DNA of 64,000 bases from Symsagittifera roscoffensis (lineage: Eukaryota > Xenacoelomorpha > Acoela > Convolutidae): NCBI RefSeq assembly GCF_963678635.1, contig NC_087062.1, positions 37,474,518 through 37,538,517 of the forward strand. Reading direction: 5' to 3'. The notes under the pieces are model-generated. The model did not search any database, had not been told where the DNA came from, and worked only from the letters and a program-made list of their open reading frames with translations. A program made the translations under genes and the position numbers. Position 1 is the first letter of the stretch; each line of letters starts with the position of its first letter. This document shows positions 10,330-21,499 of this stretch, piece by piece.

Positions 10330-13300
10330 GCACGCGCAGAGGTTGCAAGGCCACAGTTCTAGAGAAAAGTTAAACTCTAAGTTGGAATGGAGATGAACAT
10401 ACGGTAAAATTCATTTAAAAATACTGGCCGCCGCAAAGCCGAGACCTGCCAATTTACCGTTTTTATCGAGACATCTTAATTTACCCAGTTTCGGAGACCA
10501 AAAGTAGCAGTCACACAGATTGCAGTGAGGATTACGAGCCGCCTGCCGAAAACCATAGAGTCGCTCCCTCTGCCCCCCTGGGTATTTGACCACTGTCAAC
10601 CCAAAGGGTCCCCTTTGTACTATTTTTGAGATATTCAATTTTGGCGCTGGACCCTAAATTTTTTCTAAAGGCTAATATATATTCTAATTTTGAGGGGGGA
10701 GAGCGCAAAATTTTCCAAAAAGTGCCTAAAAACGTCTTTTTGGCCCGTTTTTGTGCCTGCGGTTGGCCAAAACAAGGTCTCTTTAGTCCTTGTAGAGCTC
10801 GGAAAATCAATTTGTTCAACCTAAAAAAAGGTCGACAAAATTTTCGATTTTTTTTGAAAATCCGCCCCTCGAGAAAATCCTAGATCCGCCTCTGCTCTCA
10901 TTGTTACCATTTTCTTAAGAACGTCGTTACAAGATAATTACATACGCGAAGCGTAGTGTATAATGAAGAAAATTTGTTTTCTTACCTGAGTCGCAAATAA
11001 AATGCATGGGATTTGTTGTTTTAGTTTTTTTTGCGGCGCTTTGGATTTTTTTTTGTTTTTTTTTTCGCATAGATTTCTATTTTTCTCAAAAACTACTATA
11101 CTAATTTTCACAAAAAATAGTACTAATGGAAAAACCGGCTCTTCTGTGTGACTGAATACTTTGCTGGTCTCTTTTCATTTTAGGCAAAACAGGCTTTTCC
11201 TTATTTCACTTTGTTTTGTTTGTTTAGATCTCTTTTTTGCATTTTCCTCGCTTTTGTTTGCGAAGCGCAGCTTCGCATCTATGAAAAAAGTGTACTCTGG
11301 AAAAAACTGAGTAGCATGTAATTCTCAAATTGTATCTACGATTTTAAAATTTGGAGATTTCACTAATCATTATTTTAGAATGTGTTTTCCAAGAAGCTGT
11401 ATCGAAGAGGAAAATGCTTCTTAATGCATAAATTGTATCTTGTCTGCGCGTATGATCGTTTATTGCACAGCTGTGCCAAATGTGTTCCGTATTGGCATGA
11501 TGATCCCTAGCTACGCTACGATTGCTACTTGTGCTTATTTATGGAAAATCTCTAAGTTATGGCGAAAACGCAAACAATCGGTAGTGACGAATTATTACAT
11601 TTTTTGCGATTGGGTTTATTTACATACTCATTGCCCTTGCCCAAAAACTTACCCTTTTTTAGAAAATAACGTAAATTTATAGCCCACAATAGTCAACATA
11701 ATTTTAACATTGAAGTTTTAATGATACAGATATGATTTTACAAATCAACATATTAAATTCCAGGCTGGTTTCTTCAATATTAGCATTGTTTTACGCAAAA
11801 ACATAAAAAATTTTATTTTACATATAAGATTCGAAGCTATGAGTACTTTTCGTTTCTGGAACTTTATTATAAAAATTTAAAAAATACTCAATTTATGGTC
11901 CGATTAATTTTTTGATTTTTTTCATACCTTGGAGCAATCCAGTCTGTTTTTAGCACTCTTTTTAGCAATTGAAAATTCTAACCACTTATTTTATTTAATT
12001 GTGCATTAACTTTTTTGATCTTATCTTTTAGTAGACATTTAATGTCTTTTCGTTACTTCTGTCTGCTCTCCTCTCTCTCACAGGACCATTTATTTCTTTA
12101 CATAAATCAATTTTTCTGAGGAAGTTAAGTTTCTCTTAGAACAAGCATGCAAAATCAGTTATGTTTTTTGAGAGCAGATTAGTATATTTGTCCTTTTTTC
12201 TCATATAACTAATACATGTTTATATCTCAGTTTATTTGGTGATTCAAACGATCAAAGTATTTATGCTGTAATCTGCTGAAATATATGCAGCTATGACTAA
12301 TGTGGAACAAGTCTACTACAGATTTAAAGAAATTATTATGCGACAATAATCGTAGCTTAAGTCGCATATTCTAAATTGACCAAAATGCGCGAGCCATTTC
12401 GCTTAGAAGCTGACTTCTTTCGTTCCCAAAACAATTTTTAGTCTATTAGAATGCCTGATTTTTTCGGCAAGAATCTTTTGTTTTCATGTTGCAACTAAAA
12501 ATAATTTTTTTTCCGGAAACTGAAAGTAAAATTTTACGTAAAATGTGAAAATGGAGGTGATTGAAGGTGCTGAAAGAAGGCTCAAGACGGCAGTTGAATA
12601 CAAGATAACTTACCTAGTTATAGCAAAAGCCATTCGTGATGTTGTTTGTTTTATATTGTTCAGTCATTGTAAACGGAATTCATTTTTTTGCTCACGCAGG
12701 GGCTGCCAAGATAAAGCTTTACGAGAAAAATTTTAGGGTTAATTTGGAATCGAGAACAAAATGCGATAACATTCATTTTAAAATGCTACCCGACGCAAAG
12801 ACGATACCTGTCATATTATCGTTTTGATCGAGACATCTTAAGTGACTTAGATCTGGTGACAAGAAAACGCGCAGATGGAAGTGAGGATTAGGAGCCGCCT
12901 GCTAAAAACGATAAAGATTTCAAAAGATATATTGTTTGAACATTTTGAGGTATTTGATGCTCCTCTTTCTGTGATGTTCATAGTTTTCAGTTAATTGCAC
13001 TCTCATCGCTAACGTTTTTAACGAACCTCGTTGGGAGGTAATAAAACGTGTTCTCTGAAAAATTTTAGCATCGATTTTAAAACTAGGATATTTTACTGAA
13101 CATTATTTTAGATTTTTTTTCCAAGAAACTGTGTCAAAGCAAAAATTTGCTTCCTAATGCATGAGTTAATTGTCTTGTTTGTCTGCAAGTGTAATCTTTT
13201 ATTGCGCTTTTACAGCCGTGCTAAATTTTTTTCGGATTGGCATGATGATATCTAGCTTCGCTAAGATTGCTATTTATGCTAAATTATGGAAAAGTTCAAA

Positions 13301-14220
13301 TAGTTATGGCGAAAATACACAAAAAAATTTACTGGCGGATTTTTACAGTTTTTTCGATGGTTTCATTTGCATGCTGAAGAATTTGCCGTTTTGAAAAACG
13401 TAAATTTAATAACCCACAATTTTCAACAGATTTTGAAAATTGACATATTAATGATACAAGGTATTAGTTAAAAATTCAACATTAAATATTAATATTCACC
13501 TGGTATTTATTACAATCAAAACTATTAATTTATATTTTACACATATGACTTGAAGTTATCAGATTTTTTTGGCACTGTTTCATGTAATTTAAAATTTATT
13601 AGTCAGTATTTGGTCTTATCTTTCTTTTCTTTTTGATTCCCTTCTTAAGTTTTGGAGAAATCCTATCTTTTTTTGGCACTCTTTCTAGCAATTGAAAAAT
13701 TATAACCGTTATTTTCTTTCAATTAAACAATACTATTTTTTAAAGTTTTTCATTTTTTCTGTTAGACATCCGTGTTTTTCCATTATTTTTTTGTCTGGTC
13801 TTCTGTCTCATAGGGCCAATTTTTTCCTAACGTAAAATAAAGTTTCTCAGCAAGCAAAGTTTCGCATGGAGCAAACATGCAGAATGAATGATGTTTTTTG
13901 AGAGCAGATTAGGATATCTGTTATTTTTTTCTCGTTAAACTAAAACTAATACTGATGTTCAGTTAATTTGGCAATTCAATGGATCCAGGTATTTATGCTG
14001 TAATCTGCTGACACATGCAGCTATGGCGAATGTGGAACAAAACTAAATGTTTTACTAAAGTTACACGCGCCGATAATAGTAGTTTTTGACGCATAATCTA
14101 TCTTGACCAAAATCAGCAAGCCTGATTTAACTCGTTCACAGAACATAATTTTTTGTCTCTTACACCGCCTGATTTTTTTCAGCTATTAGTACACTTCACT
14201 TGACAAATCACAGATTTTAG
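10330..14220. repeat. Diverged segmental duplication, two copies of ~1.7-2.2 kb
   Basis: Blocks at about 10330-10560 and 11290-12500 reappear in the same order at about 12690-12930 and 13050-14200. Landmarks include atcgagacatctta, gtgaggatta(c/g)gagccgcctgc, tattggcatgatgat, ttttttgagagcagatta and tttatgctgtaatctgctga. The left copy has an extra ~700 bp segment (about 10560-11280). Short open frames at 11440 and 13170 are duplicates of each other and are not convincing genes. Confidence 0.75.
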
Positions 14221-14404
14221 AGAAAAAAGTTTCTGGAAATTGGACAAAAATGGTATTTCCAGGATCTTAATTTATGGGAACGAGAGAAGGGCGCAGACGT
14301 TTATGCTAGAAATTTTTCAATTATTTATTCTTTCGATTGCACCCTTAATCCCAGATTTGGAAAATGATTATTTTTCCAGAAAGTTCAAAACGTTCAAAAC
14401 AAAA

Positions 14405-14722
14405 CGGTCAAAATATGGCAAATCCTAAGTCTGTGATTTTTTTTCTACGAAAAATAATGCATAGGCGTATATGCAGGAAATTTCCCCTAACCTGTTGTTT
14501 TGATTGAACTTGAAAACAACAGGCAATTCCTAAGTCTGTGATTTTTTCTGCAAAAATAATGCATAGGCGTATATGCAGGAAAATTTTCCCCCTAACCTGT
14601 TGTTTTGATTCAACTTTCTCAAAATGTTCAAAACAAAACGGCCAAAATATGGCAATGCCTAAGTCTGTGGTTATTTCTTCAAAAATTAGTGCATAGGCGT
14701 ATATTTGGCCGGGTATTTCTGT
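14405..14722. repeat. Tandem array, three ~110-120 bp units
   Basis: Three units share cctaagtctgtg, a ttttttct...aaaataatg block, gcataggcgtatat and cctaacctgttgttttgatt. Weaker related pieces (ggcgtaggagcctgtgcagg, ttggcgtttatgctg) continue to about 15550, suggesting an older, wider array. Frames crossing it are repeat artefacts. Confidence 0.8.
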
Positions 14723-16051
14723 CAAAAATTGGTAGTAAAATTTAAAATCTTAGAAAAATCCAGTTTATGACATTTTATTGTTAGTTTTTGAGAAATTTTC
14801 TGGTCCAAATGTCTGTAGATTTGACAAACATTTGGCAGGGTAGTTTTTGAGAGTCAGAAAATTTCACAAAAACTTTCAAAATTATCTCTTTAACAGGTTA
14901 AAAATTGAAAAATCAGGGCGTAGGAGCCTGTGCAGGAAAATTTCTCACTACTTTTTCTTTGGGAGTAAAATTAAATTTAGAGTTCGCAGGGTATTGATTG
15001 AGAAAACTCAAAAAGTTTCACAAAAACAGTCAAGATGTAAAGAAAACTAACAATAAGAATGTCAAAAACTGGACTTTTCTAAGGTTTTAATTTAAACTAC
15101 CAATTTTTGACAGGTTCACTTCGAAAATAAATGGAAATTGTAATTTATGTACGGAGAATCCCCAGAACCCGTTATTCCTGTTTGAACGATTAAGGAGGAT
15201 AGTTAGGAGGGTACTTTCAAAAACTCATCTAGGAGGGTATTTTTTTCACTAAATTTGTCAAAAATCAAAAATGGCATTTTCAAGGCCATGGTTACGGAAA
15301 CCAAAAAAATTCGTTGGCGTTTATGCTGAAAAAAATTGATTGAACTGTTTTTGAATTGCAACCTTATTCCCATATCTGCACGAGAATTTTTCCAGAAACT
15401 TCAAAAAACGAGTCAAAAACTGTTGGAATATCAAAAAATAATACCCTCCTTAGTAGGTATTACAACATTTTCCAACTTAGAGCTCAGGCATTTGAGCTGC
15501 GTTTTCACATCCTGTCCTGTCGATTGAAACTTTAATCTCAAATTTGGTAGGGTCGATTTTCAGAAAACAAAAGATTTAACTAAATGGCGGAATCGTCGAA
15601 AAAAGTTTTTTCCTAAAACCGAACATTTCTACAGAGGCGAAGCTGAGCTTCGCACCACTTGCAATACAAATATGAATGACTATGAAAATCAAAAACAAAA
15701 AATTTGTTTGTTATTAAAACTTGCAACAAAAGTCCAAATTATCCGGAACGAAAATTGCCTGCTCCGTTAAAACTCTTCAATGAGCTTTGGGAATGCTATA
15801 CAGAATCCAAGTTTTCAAAAAAGTCCTTTCTGCGGAACTAACCAGACAAAAATAAGCAGACAGACAATAATCTAAATTAGTCGAAGTTTTCTATTTGCAA
15901 GAAAAACAAATCTCACCTGAAATGAAACTCCCGGGCCTCGTCGTCTCAAGCATTGGAATTATAGCAACTTGGAATGAAGCTAAACAATTGAGCTACAGGA
16001 AAATAAGCCGACAAAAAACAGACGGACGATAGTCTAAAAAAGCTCAAAAAA
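14723..16051. other. Non-coding repeat debris with hairpin signature
   Basis: This has decayed relatives of the neighbouring array. The palindromic signature gcgaagctgagcttcgc lies near 15639-15655, inverted relative to the 2.7-4.6 kb array. A weak tRNA-like fragment lies at 15930-15975 (cctcgtcgtctcaagca on +). No gene is supported. Confidence 0.45.
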
Positions 16052-16122
16052 GGCCCAACCGGATTCGAACTGCAAATCTTTGCCGTCTCAAGCAGTTGTT
16101 TTACCTCTACATTAGATGCGCC
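16052..16122 (-). repeat. tRNA-like head of a SINE-like element
   Basis: Read on the - strand it has a box-A-like segment (taatgtagaggtaaaac), a tgcttgagacggcaaag anticodon-arm region and a box-B-like agttcgaatcc. It lacks a clean tRNA fold, and several relatives exist in the window. The flank carries gccgacaaaaaacagacgg, shared with other copies. Confidence 0.65.
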
Positions 16123-16579
16123 TGATATTTGATTGGATTTGAGTTTATAATTAACAAGCCGTAACAAAGCCGAAAAAACCTGAGCAAACACCCTTCATGC
16201 CGAAAATAAATTCGAAAAAATCTCAACTTATCAAAAATGTTAAGTCCCTTATCCCCTCAGAGCACACACAGACGCGCACAAAACTTTTTTCGGATGTAAC
16301 GACGCAATACGAGGCCAAAAAAGTCGATATCAATTGGCCAAAACTTATAAAGCCGATAAAAAAACGACAAAAAATGAAAAAAGTAAAATTTCATCAAATC
16401 GAGCTGGTAACATTACAATCAATGTAACAAGCAAATTTAAAATGATATAAATAACTGCAGTGAAAACTGTTTACAGCAAAAATAAACTATTGTTAGATAA
16501 AGCAACTAAGACGACAAAACATGAGCAGACAAGTTATTTGCGGTTTTTTTTTAACCTGAAAATTTAACGTTTGAAAAAA

Positions 16580-17150
16580 AGGGTTTTTATAGTTTGTTCA
16601 GATTATCCGACTAAATTGTTGAATGTTTTGACTCCGCGATTTGTTGACTTCAATAAAAAACATAGTTTTTCAGAAAATAAAATAAATTTCTGTAAACTGT
16701 TATATTACAGTTGAAAAATTAAAAAAACATAAATCATTGCATCGTCTAAAATTTTGCTTAAGTTTACAGGTTCAATTTACAAGTTCGATGGCTTGGTATG
16801 ATTCCATCATTAAGTACTTCCCTTCTAGGGTAACAGTAACTGATTCCTTTTTTATAGTTTGTTCAGATGATCCGACTAAATGGTTGAAGGTTTTGAGTCC
16901 GCGATTTGTCGACTTCAAACTCAAAGCTTCATCAAGAACTCGTCTGTATTTGGACATTCGTCCATCCCCAGTATCTTCTAGCGTTCTTTTGTTGAGTCCT
17001 TTGCTAAAAAATTTAAATTTGTCGCTGTTACTATCAAAGCAGCAATACGTCTTGCTGCACAGGCACAACATTTCAGTACAGCGAAAATCTTCTTTGAATA
17101 ATCCGGGTTCTCGTTAGTCAAGCTTTATAAATTTAACGTTTAAAAAAAAA
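16580..17150. repeat. Local duplication (16.58-16.68 and 16.85-16.93 kb)
   Basis: The block tttttatagtttgttcagat, then atccgactaaat, ggttttga/tgttttga and tccgcgatttgt, occurs twice about 270 bp apart. A taaatttaacgttt block also recurs at 16562 and 17129. The second copy overlaps the - strand open frame below. Confidence 0.6.
16772..17071 (-). other. Unassigned 99-codon open frame
   Basis: This is an open frame on the - strand with a balanced, charged composition (segments KRTLEDTGDGRMSKYRRVLDEA and LKTFNHLVGSSEQ) unlike the low-complexity frames nearby. It may be a remnant of a transposon or gene exon. I do not recognise the family, and part of it lies in a local duplication, so it is more likely a fossil than an active gene. 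Confidence 0.25.
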
Positions 17151-17153
17151 ACG

Positions 17154-17219
17154 GGTCCTGGTCAGATTCGAACCCAACACCTTTGCCGTACTAGTCGTAT
17201 TCGTTACCAGCAGGCTAAG
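17154..17219 (-). repeat. tRNA-like head of a SINE-like element
   Basis: On the - strand, ttagcctgctggtaacg (box A region), tagtacggcaaaggtg and a box-B-like ggttcgaatct are visible. It is the same family as the copy at 16052. Confidence 0.6.
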
Positions 17220-17682
17220 TGTGCAAGAAACACTGCCAACTTTATATTCGTTATGGCCCAAGAAACCACCAATGAGTCTTGTGGACCAAGTTGTTAACGG
17301 TAAAAAAGTCCATTACACGATTGGACAAAGTTGTTTACGTGAAAAAATTCCAATACACGATTGAATTACCAAGGAATTGCGCGATTGCACTGTCGCGATT
17401 GCGATAGCAATGGTAAATACGGAAAATATGAGCGTAGCCACTTCTGCAAGAAAAATATGCATTATTTTTTTTCGATGGAAATTTTAGTTTTAAATTTGGC
17501 AGGGCAGTATTAGAGTAAATTCAAAAAATTTCACCAAAACATTTAAAATGTCAAAAGTGGCTGATCCTATTCCTAAAGCTAGAACTAATTTCTAACAAAA
17601 ATTGGGACGTATCTGATAATGCACGGAAGATTCCCACGGCTTTTTTGAACACAGAGGTGAAGTTGCACTTCGCATACACAAG

Positions 17683-17878
17683 CAAAAATATGACCGATAA
17701 GGCTGCTGGGAAAAATTGATTATGTAAAACTTTGAATCTATAAAATTTCTTACGTGACGCACCCTAATTATGAGTCTACGCAAAAATATGACCGATAATG
17801 CTGCTGGGAAAAACTTATTATGTAAAATTTTGAGTCTCTAAAATGTCTTAAGTGACGCACGCCAATTATGACGCATTA
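17683..17878. repeat. 98 bp tandem duplication
   Basis: Unit caaaaatatgaccgataa at 17683 recurs at 17781. Both continue with gctgctgggaaaaa, atgtaaaa, tttga(a/g)tct and gtgacgcac. The preceding 17650-17675 carries the aggtgaagttgcacttcgc palindrome variant. Confidence 0.85.
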
Positions 17879-17984
17879 GCAGTACCATTCAATTTGAAAA
17901 AAAAAATTACCAACTAACTCGCCTCAATTTATAGAGCGGACGCATTTTAACTAGTAAACGAAAAAATTTGTTAAAAACACCCCA

Positions 17985-18055
17985 CCCTGTCCCTCTTCGA
18001 TTCCTCGTACTTTGTTGCGGGTCTCCTACCTTACCACTACGCTACAGATCTATGA
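17985..18055 (-). repeat. tRNA-like head of a SINE-like element (degenerate)
   Basis: On the - strand it shows a box-A-like tagcgtagtggtaagg and a weak box-B-like ggaatcgaagag. Box B is more degenerate than in the 16052 and 17154 copies. Confidence 0.45.
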
Positions 18056-18289
18056 TACCTTGAAGCTAAAGAGCTATTTTAAATATAATAGTCTGTTAAT
18101 ATCCTTGGCATTGCCTGTACTTTATGGATGGCTATTGATAAAAATGAAAACTATACAAAAGTCTAGAACTATACAATGTAATTTCAGATTTCACAGTGTA
18201 GTTTTTGAGAATGGTGGATTTTACTAATTTGACGGTTTTTACTAAAACACGAAAATTTATTTTCTTTGAAAATCTCCTACAGTTCAGTT

Positions 18290-21200
18290 CATTCTATCAA
18301 CATGAGTAAAACTTTTAGAAGAAACGGAAATATATCCCAAAAGTTGACACCAATCATAATAGAACGGGCGAGCTACTGCATCCAATTTGAAATTGGTACC
18401 GAGACTGTAGGGATTCTCAAATTTAATAAAGTCTAGTGAGCAAATTATCATAGATCTTTTAGAATGGAGATAATTCGAGAGTAGAAGAATTAAAGAACTT
18501 GAAAAGAATTGGCTATTTCTAAGTCACCTTCGGGAAAAAAAGTACGGGTTTTTATATGATTCGAATGAAAAGCATTTTGATGAAGTTGTGGATTTCGGAT
18601 ACGGAAATAGTTTTCATTTGCTTACAAGTGAACATTTAACTACAAATGACTATTTTTGAAAAAATGGTTGAATTTGACATCTACAAAGATCCGAAGAAGT
18701 GTTTCAGTCCCTTAAGAATTTCCGTACAAGATTCGCGAAAATTGAAATAATTCGTGAAAAGGTACAAGAAAAAAATTGAAGGTTCAACAGTATAACTTAG
18801 CTCTGTTTAGAAGAAAACATGGTGTGGCACATGAAGCAGAAAGTGACAACGAAGTCGAAAAGGAACTCAATGTTTGTCTTTTTACACATTTTTTGAAGTT
18901 TCCCATTTGTTTGTAAATTGAGTTTTCTTTAATTTGAATTAAGTGTTCCTGAACCAAAGCTTAGTTTTTTAAGACTTATCAGGGCAAACCATAAGAAAAC
19001 ATTGTCAGACAATTGATTATTTTATCACAAAGCTAACGTAATCACTATGCACAGAACCATGACAATCAATAAAACAATCAAAAATCTTCAACAAATCAGA
19101 GTCATATTTTGAATTTTGAATTCTGTCCAGAAACGCTGAACCATGAGTTTGTGTGGAAGCAAGTTTTTGATTAGAACTTAGATAATGTCTCTTGAATGTT
19201 CTCCGAATTAGTAGTTTCTTTGCAATACTAAATATCTTTTCGGTTCCTTTCTATCGTAAGTTGTTGAACTGCTCGACTAAGATGATTGAATACTTCTCCG
19301 CTTGATGGAATCTGAATGCTTGAATGGAATCTGTGTTTGAACAAAGTGTAAAGACAGTCATTTTCTTGATATGTGTAAACATATTTATCTAATCTCTGCA
19401 AAATTTGTCTAAAAGATGTTCCTATTAAAACCAAATGGAACTTATATTTCTCCAAAGAACATAAATAATTGTGAGACACAAAAATCTTGAATTACAATGT
19501 TCGTAAGACTCGTTGGAAACAAAAATAAATAGCAATTTTTACTGTAATCTGAATAAAAGCTGGGAAGAGCTTGACACCTATCTGCTGCCATTGGCAAGAA
19601 TGATTTTTGCAGTTAATTAGGATTTATATAGTAGAAGTAACGCCTATGCCCTTTCCGTTTAGGAAAAATTCATACAAAACGTTCCACATTTGGTACTACT
19701 TCCATATATGGAAATCGCGATGACTCATACTGCTTACCTCCTTTTTCATTTAATCTCAAAATAATTTCTCTCATTTCTCCTCATCTGATCAGTTTGCTCT
19801 TGAAAAATATACAAGAAAAGTTGAAAGTCCCAATTATATTGATTTTTCAAAAAATAACAAACAAGAATTGGGAGATTTGTTTGGTTACAAAAATCTAACA
19901 AGGGGAAATTTATTTTGAACCTTGCTTTTAACTATTAAAAATAAAAGATTTGGGACAATTTGAAAAGTCCCTTCAAGTCTATCTTGAAGAAAACGAAGGA
20001 AAAGCAATAAAAACAATCCGGAATACTGTTATTCACGATGCTGAAAACCTGGAACTTATATATGAAGCAAAATATCACAAAAAATCAACTATGGATTAGA
20101 AGCTCGACATCTGTAATAGAGTATACGAGATAGCAACATGAACATGAGGAGGGTGTGTGTCACAACCAAGAAGTACAATGAGAACAAGCCGCCCTACATT
20201 CAGATTCGACTCTTCACTGCAAAAGAGAATGCGACACTGAAGCAAGTTGCATATGTCAACTATGCTTTGAATGAATTCAAAAAACTGTCCCAAATTTTAG
20301 GAGACTTAATGTTTGTTGATAATTGTGAACCTCAGTAATGCTTTGTGATGTTTTGTATGTTTGGTAACTGAAATATTATCGCTTCAAAACTTTTTTTCTC
20401 ACTGAAGTGTATATTTAGAGCTATGATATCTGAGGAAAAGTCAGACAAAACATACAAGTTAATCGAAATTGACATAAAACACAAACCAATTTTCAGTTGA
20501 CTTTCCAGACTTTGCTTAAGAAATTACAGAAAAACTTATTTAATTACCGTTTTTAACAAAATTTGAGTAAATTTGTCTTATTTGAACAAAATTACAAACA
20601 CGAATGTATATTTAGATGAGAACCTTATCAATGTTTTTTGAATTTCTGTATTTCATTGGTTGTTTTTCCTTTTTTGCCATAAAATGAGGTTTTGATTTGC
20701 CACATGAATTTCTTAAAAAACAAATTATACTCTAAATAGGGGAAAAACATGTTATGGTCCTTGTTATTACAAAACAAATTAAAAATGATACAAAAATTCG
20801 AGTTTCTTCAAGTTTCTTTATTTATTTCAGTAAAAAATATGTTTCTATTAAAAACTCGGTTGTTTGATATGAAAACTGTTGAAAAATCTATTTTTAGCTT
20901 AATTCTAAGTGGTTGATATCGAAAAAGATAAAAGTTTCCTTATAGGTAATGCTCGATTCTGATCGGTTGATATCAAAACTTTTGAAAACTCCTTAGTTAG
21001 ATTGGATGATTTTTATTTCAGCTTGGCCAAATAGGATGATATCCATTCCGATTTTCTTTCACGTTAAAAAAAATTGGTTAAAAAATTCAACGAACTGTTT
21101 TTAATTACTTTTATTCACTTTTGAGGCTATTCAACTCTTCTTTTCCAAAAACTTGGATAATTCTAAATCTACCATTTATTCTCAAGTTCTTTCTTTACTT

Positions 21201-21480
21201 AATGAGATGCCGTCATTGAATAAAAACAAAAGAGTTGCAACTCTTGAATATGGCAGGGAATACACACGTGAAGATGCGTCAAGACATCGTAAGCACTGTG
21301 GCGTTTTAAATTGTTCTAATTGTAACTTTTATACATATAGCAGCGAGGAACTCACTAAAAATTCTAGTTTAATTTATACAGTTTTTCATCACTATTCTTG
21401 ATCTGGCATTTTTTTTTCTAATTCAAAGGTTCTGATTGATGATAAAACCAGCAAGAATCGAGTTCAAATTGTCGTGAAAC
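18290..21480 (+). pseudogene. Scattered frame-broken coding-like fragments, family unknown
   Basis: Several pieces on the + strand look protein-derived but are interrupted by stops and frame changes. Examples are EKHFDEVVDFGYGNSFHLL (near 18570), FDIYKDPKKCFSPLRISV (near 18675), NLALFRRKHGVAHEAE (near 18800), FEKSLQVYLEENEGKAI (near 19960), a 66-codon frame at 20138-20338 (RRVCVTTKKYNENKPPYIQI) and a frame at 21153-21401 with an HRKHC...CSNC cluster that could bind a metal. The composition is hydrophilic and balanced, unlike random AT-rich frames. They may be one decayed element or several. I do not recognise the family. A - strand frame at 19228-19479 overlaps this zone. Confidence 0.35.
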
Positions 21481-21499
21481 TTCCAATGGAAATCGATGC

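Noticed and set aside
16052-18055. Functional tRNA genes
   Set aside because: Box A/B-like segments are present but acceptor and anticodon stems do not pair well and several related copies exist, as expected for SINEs.
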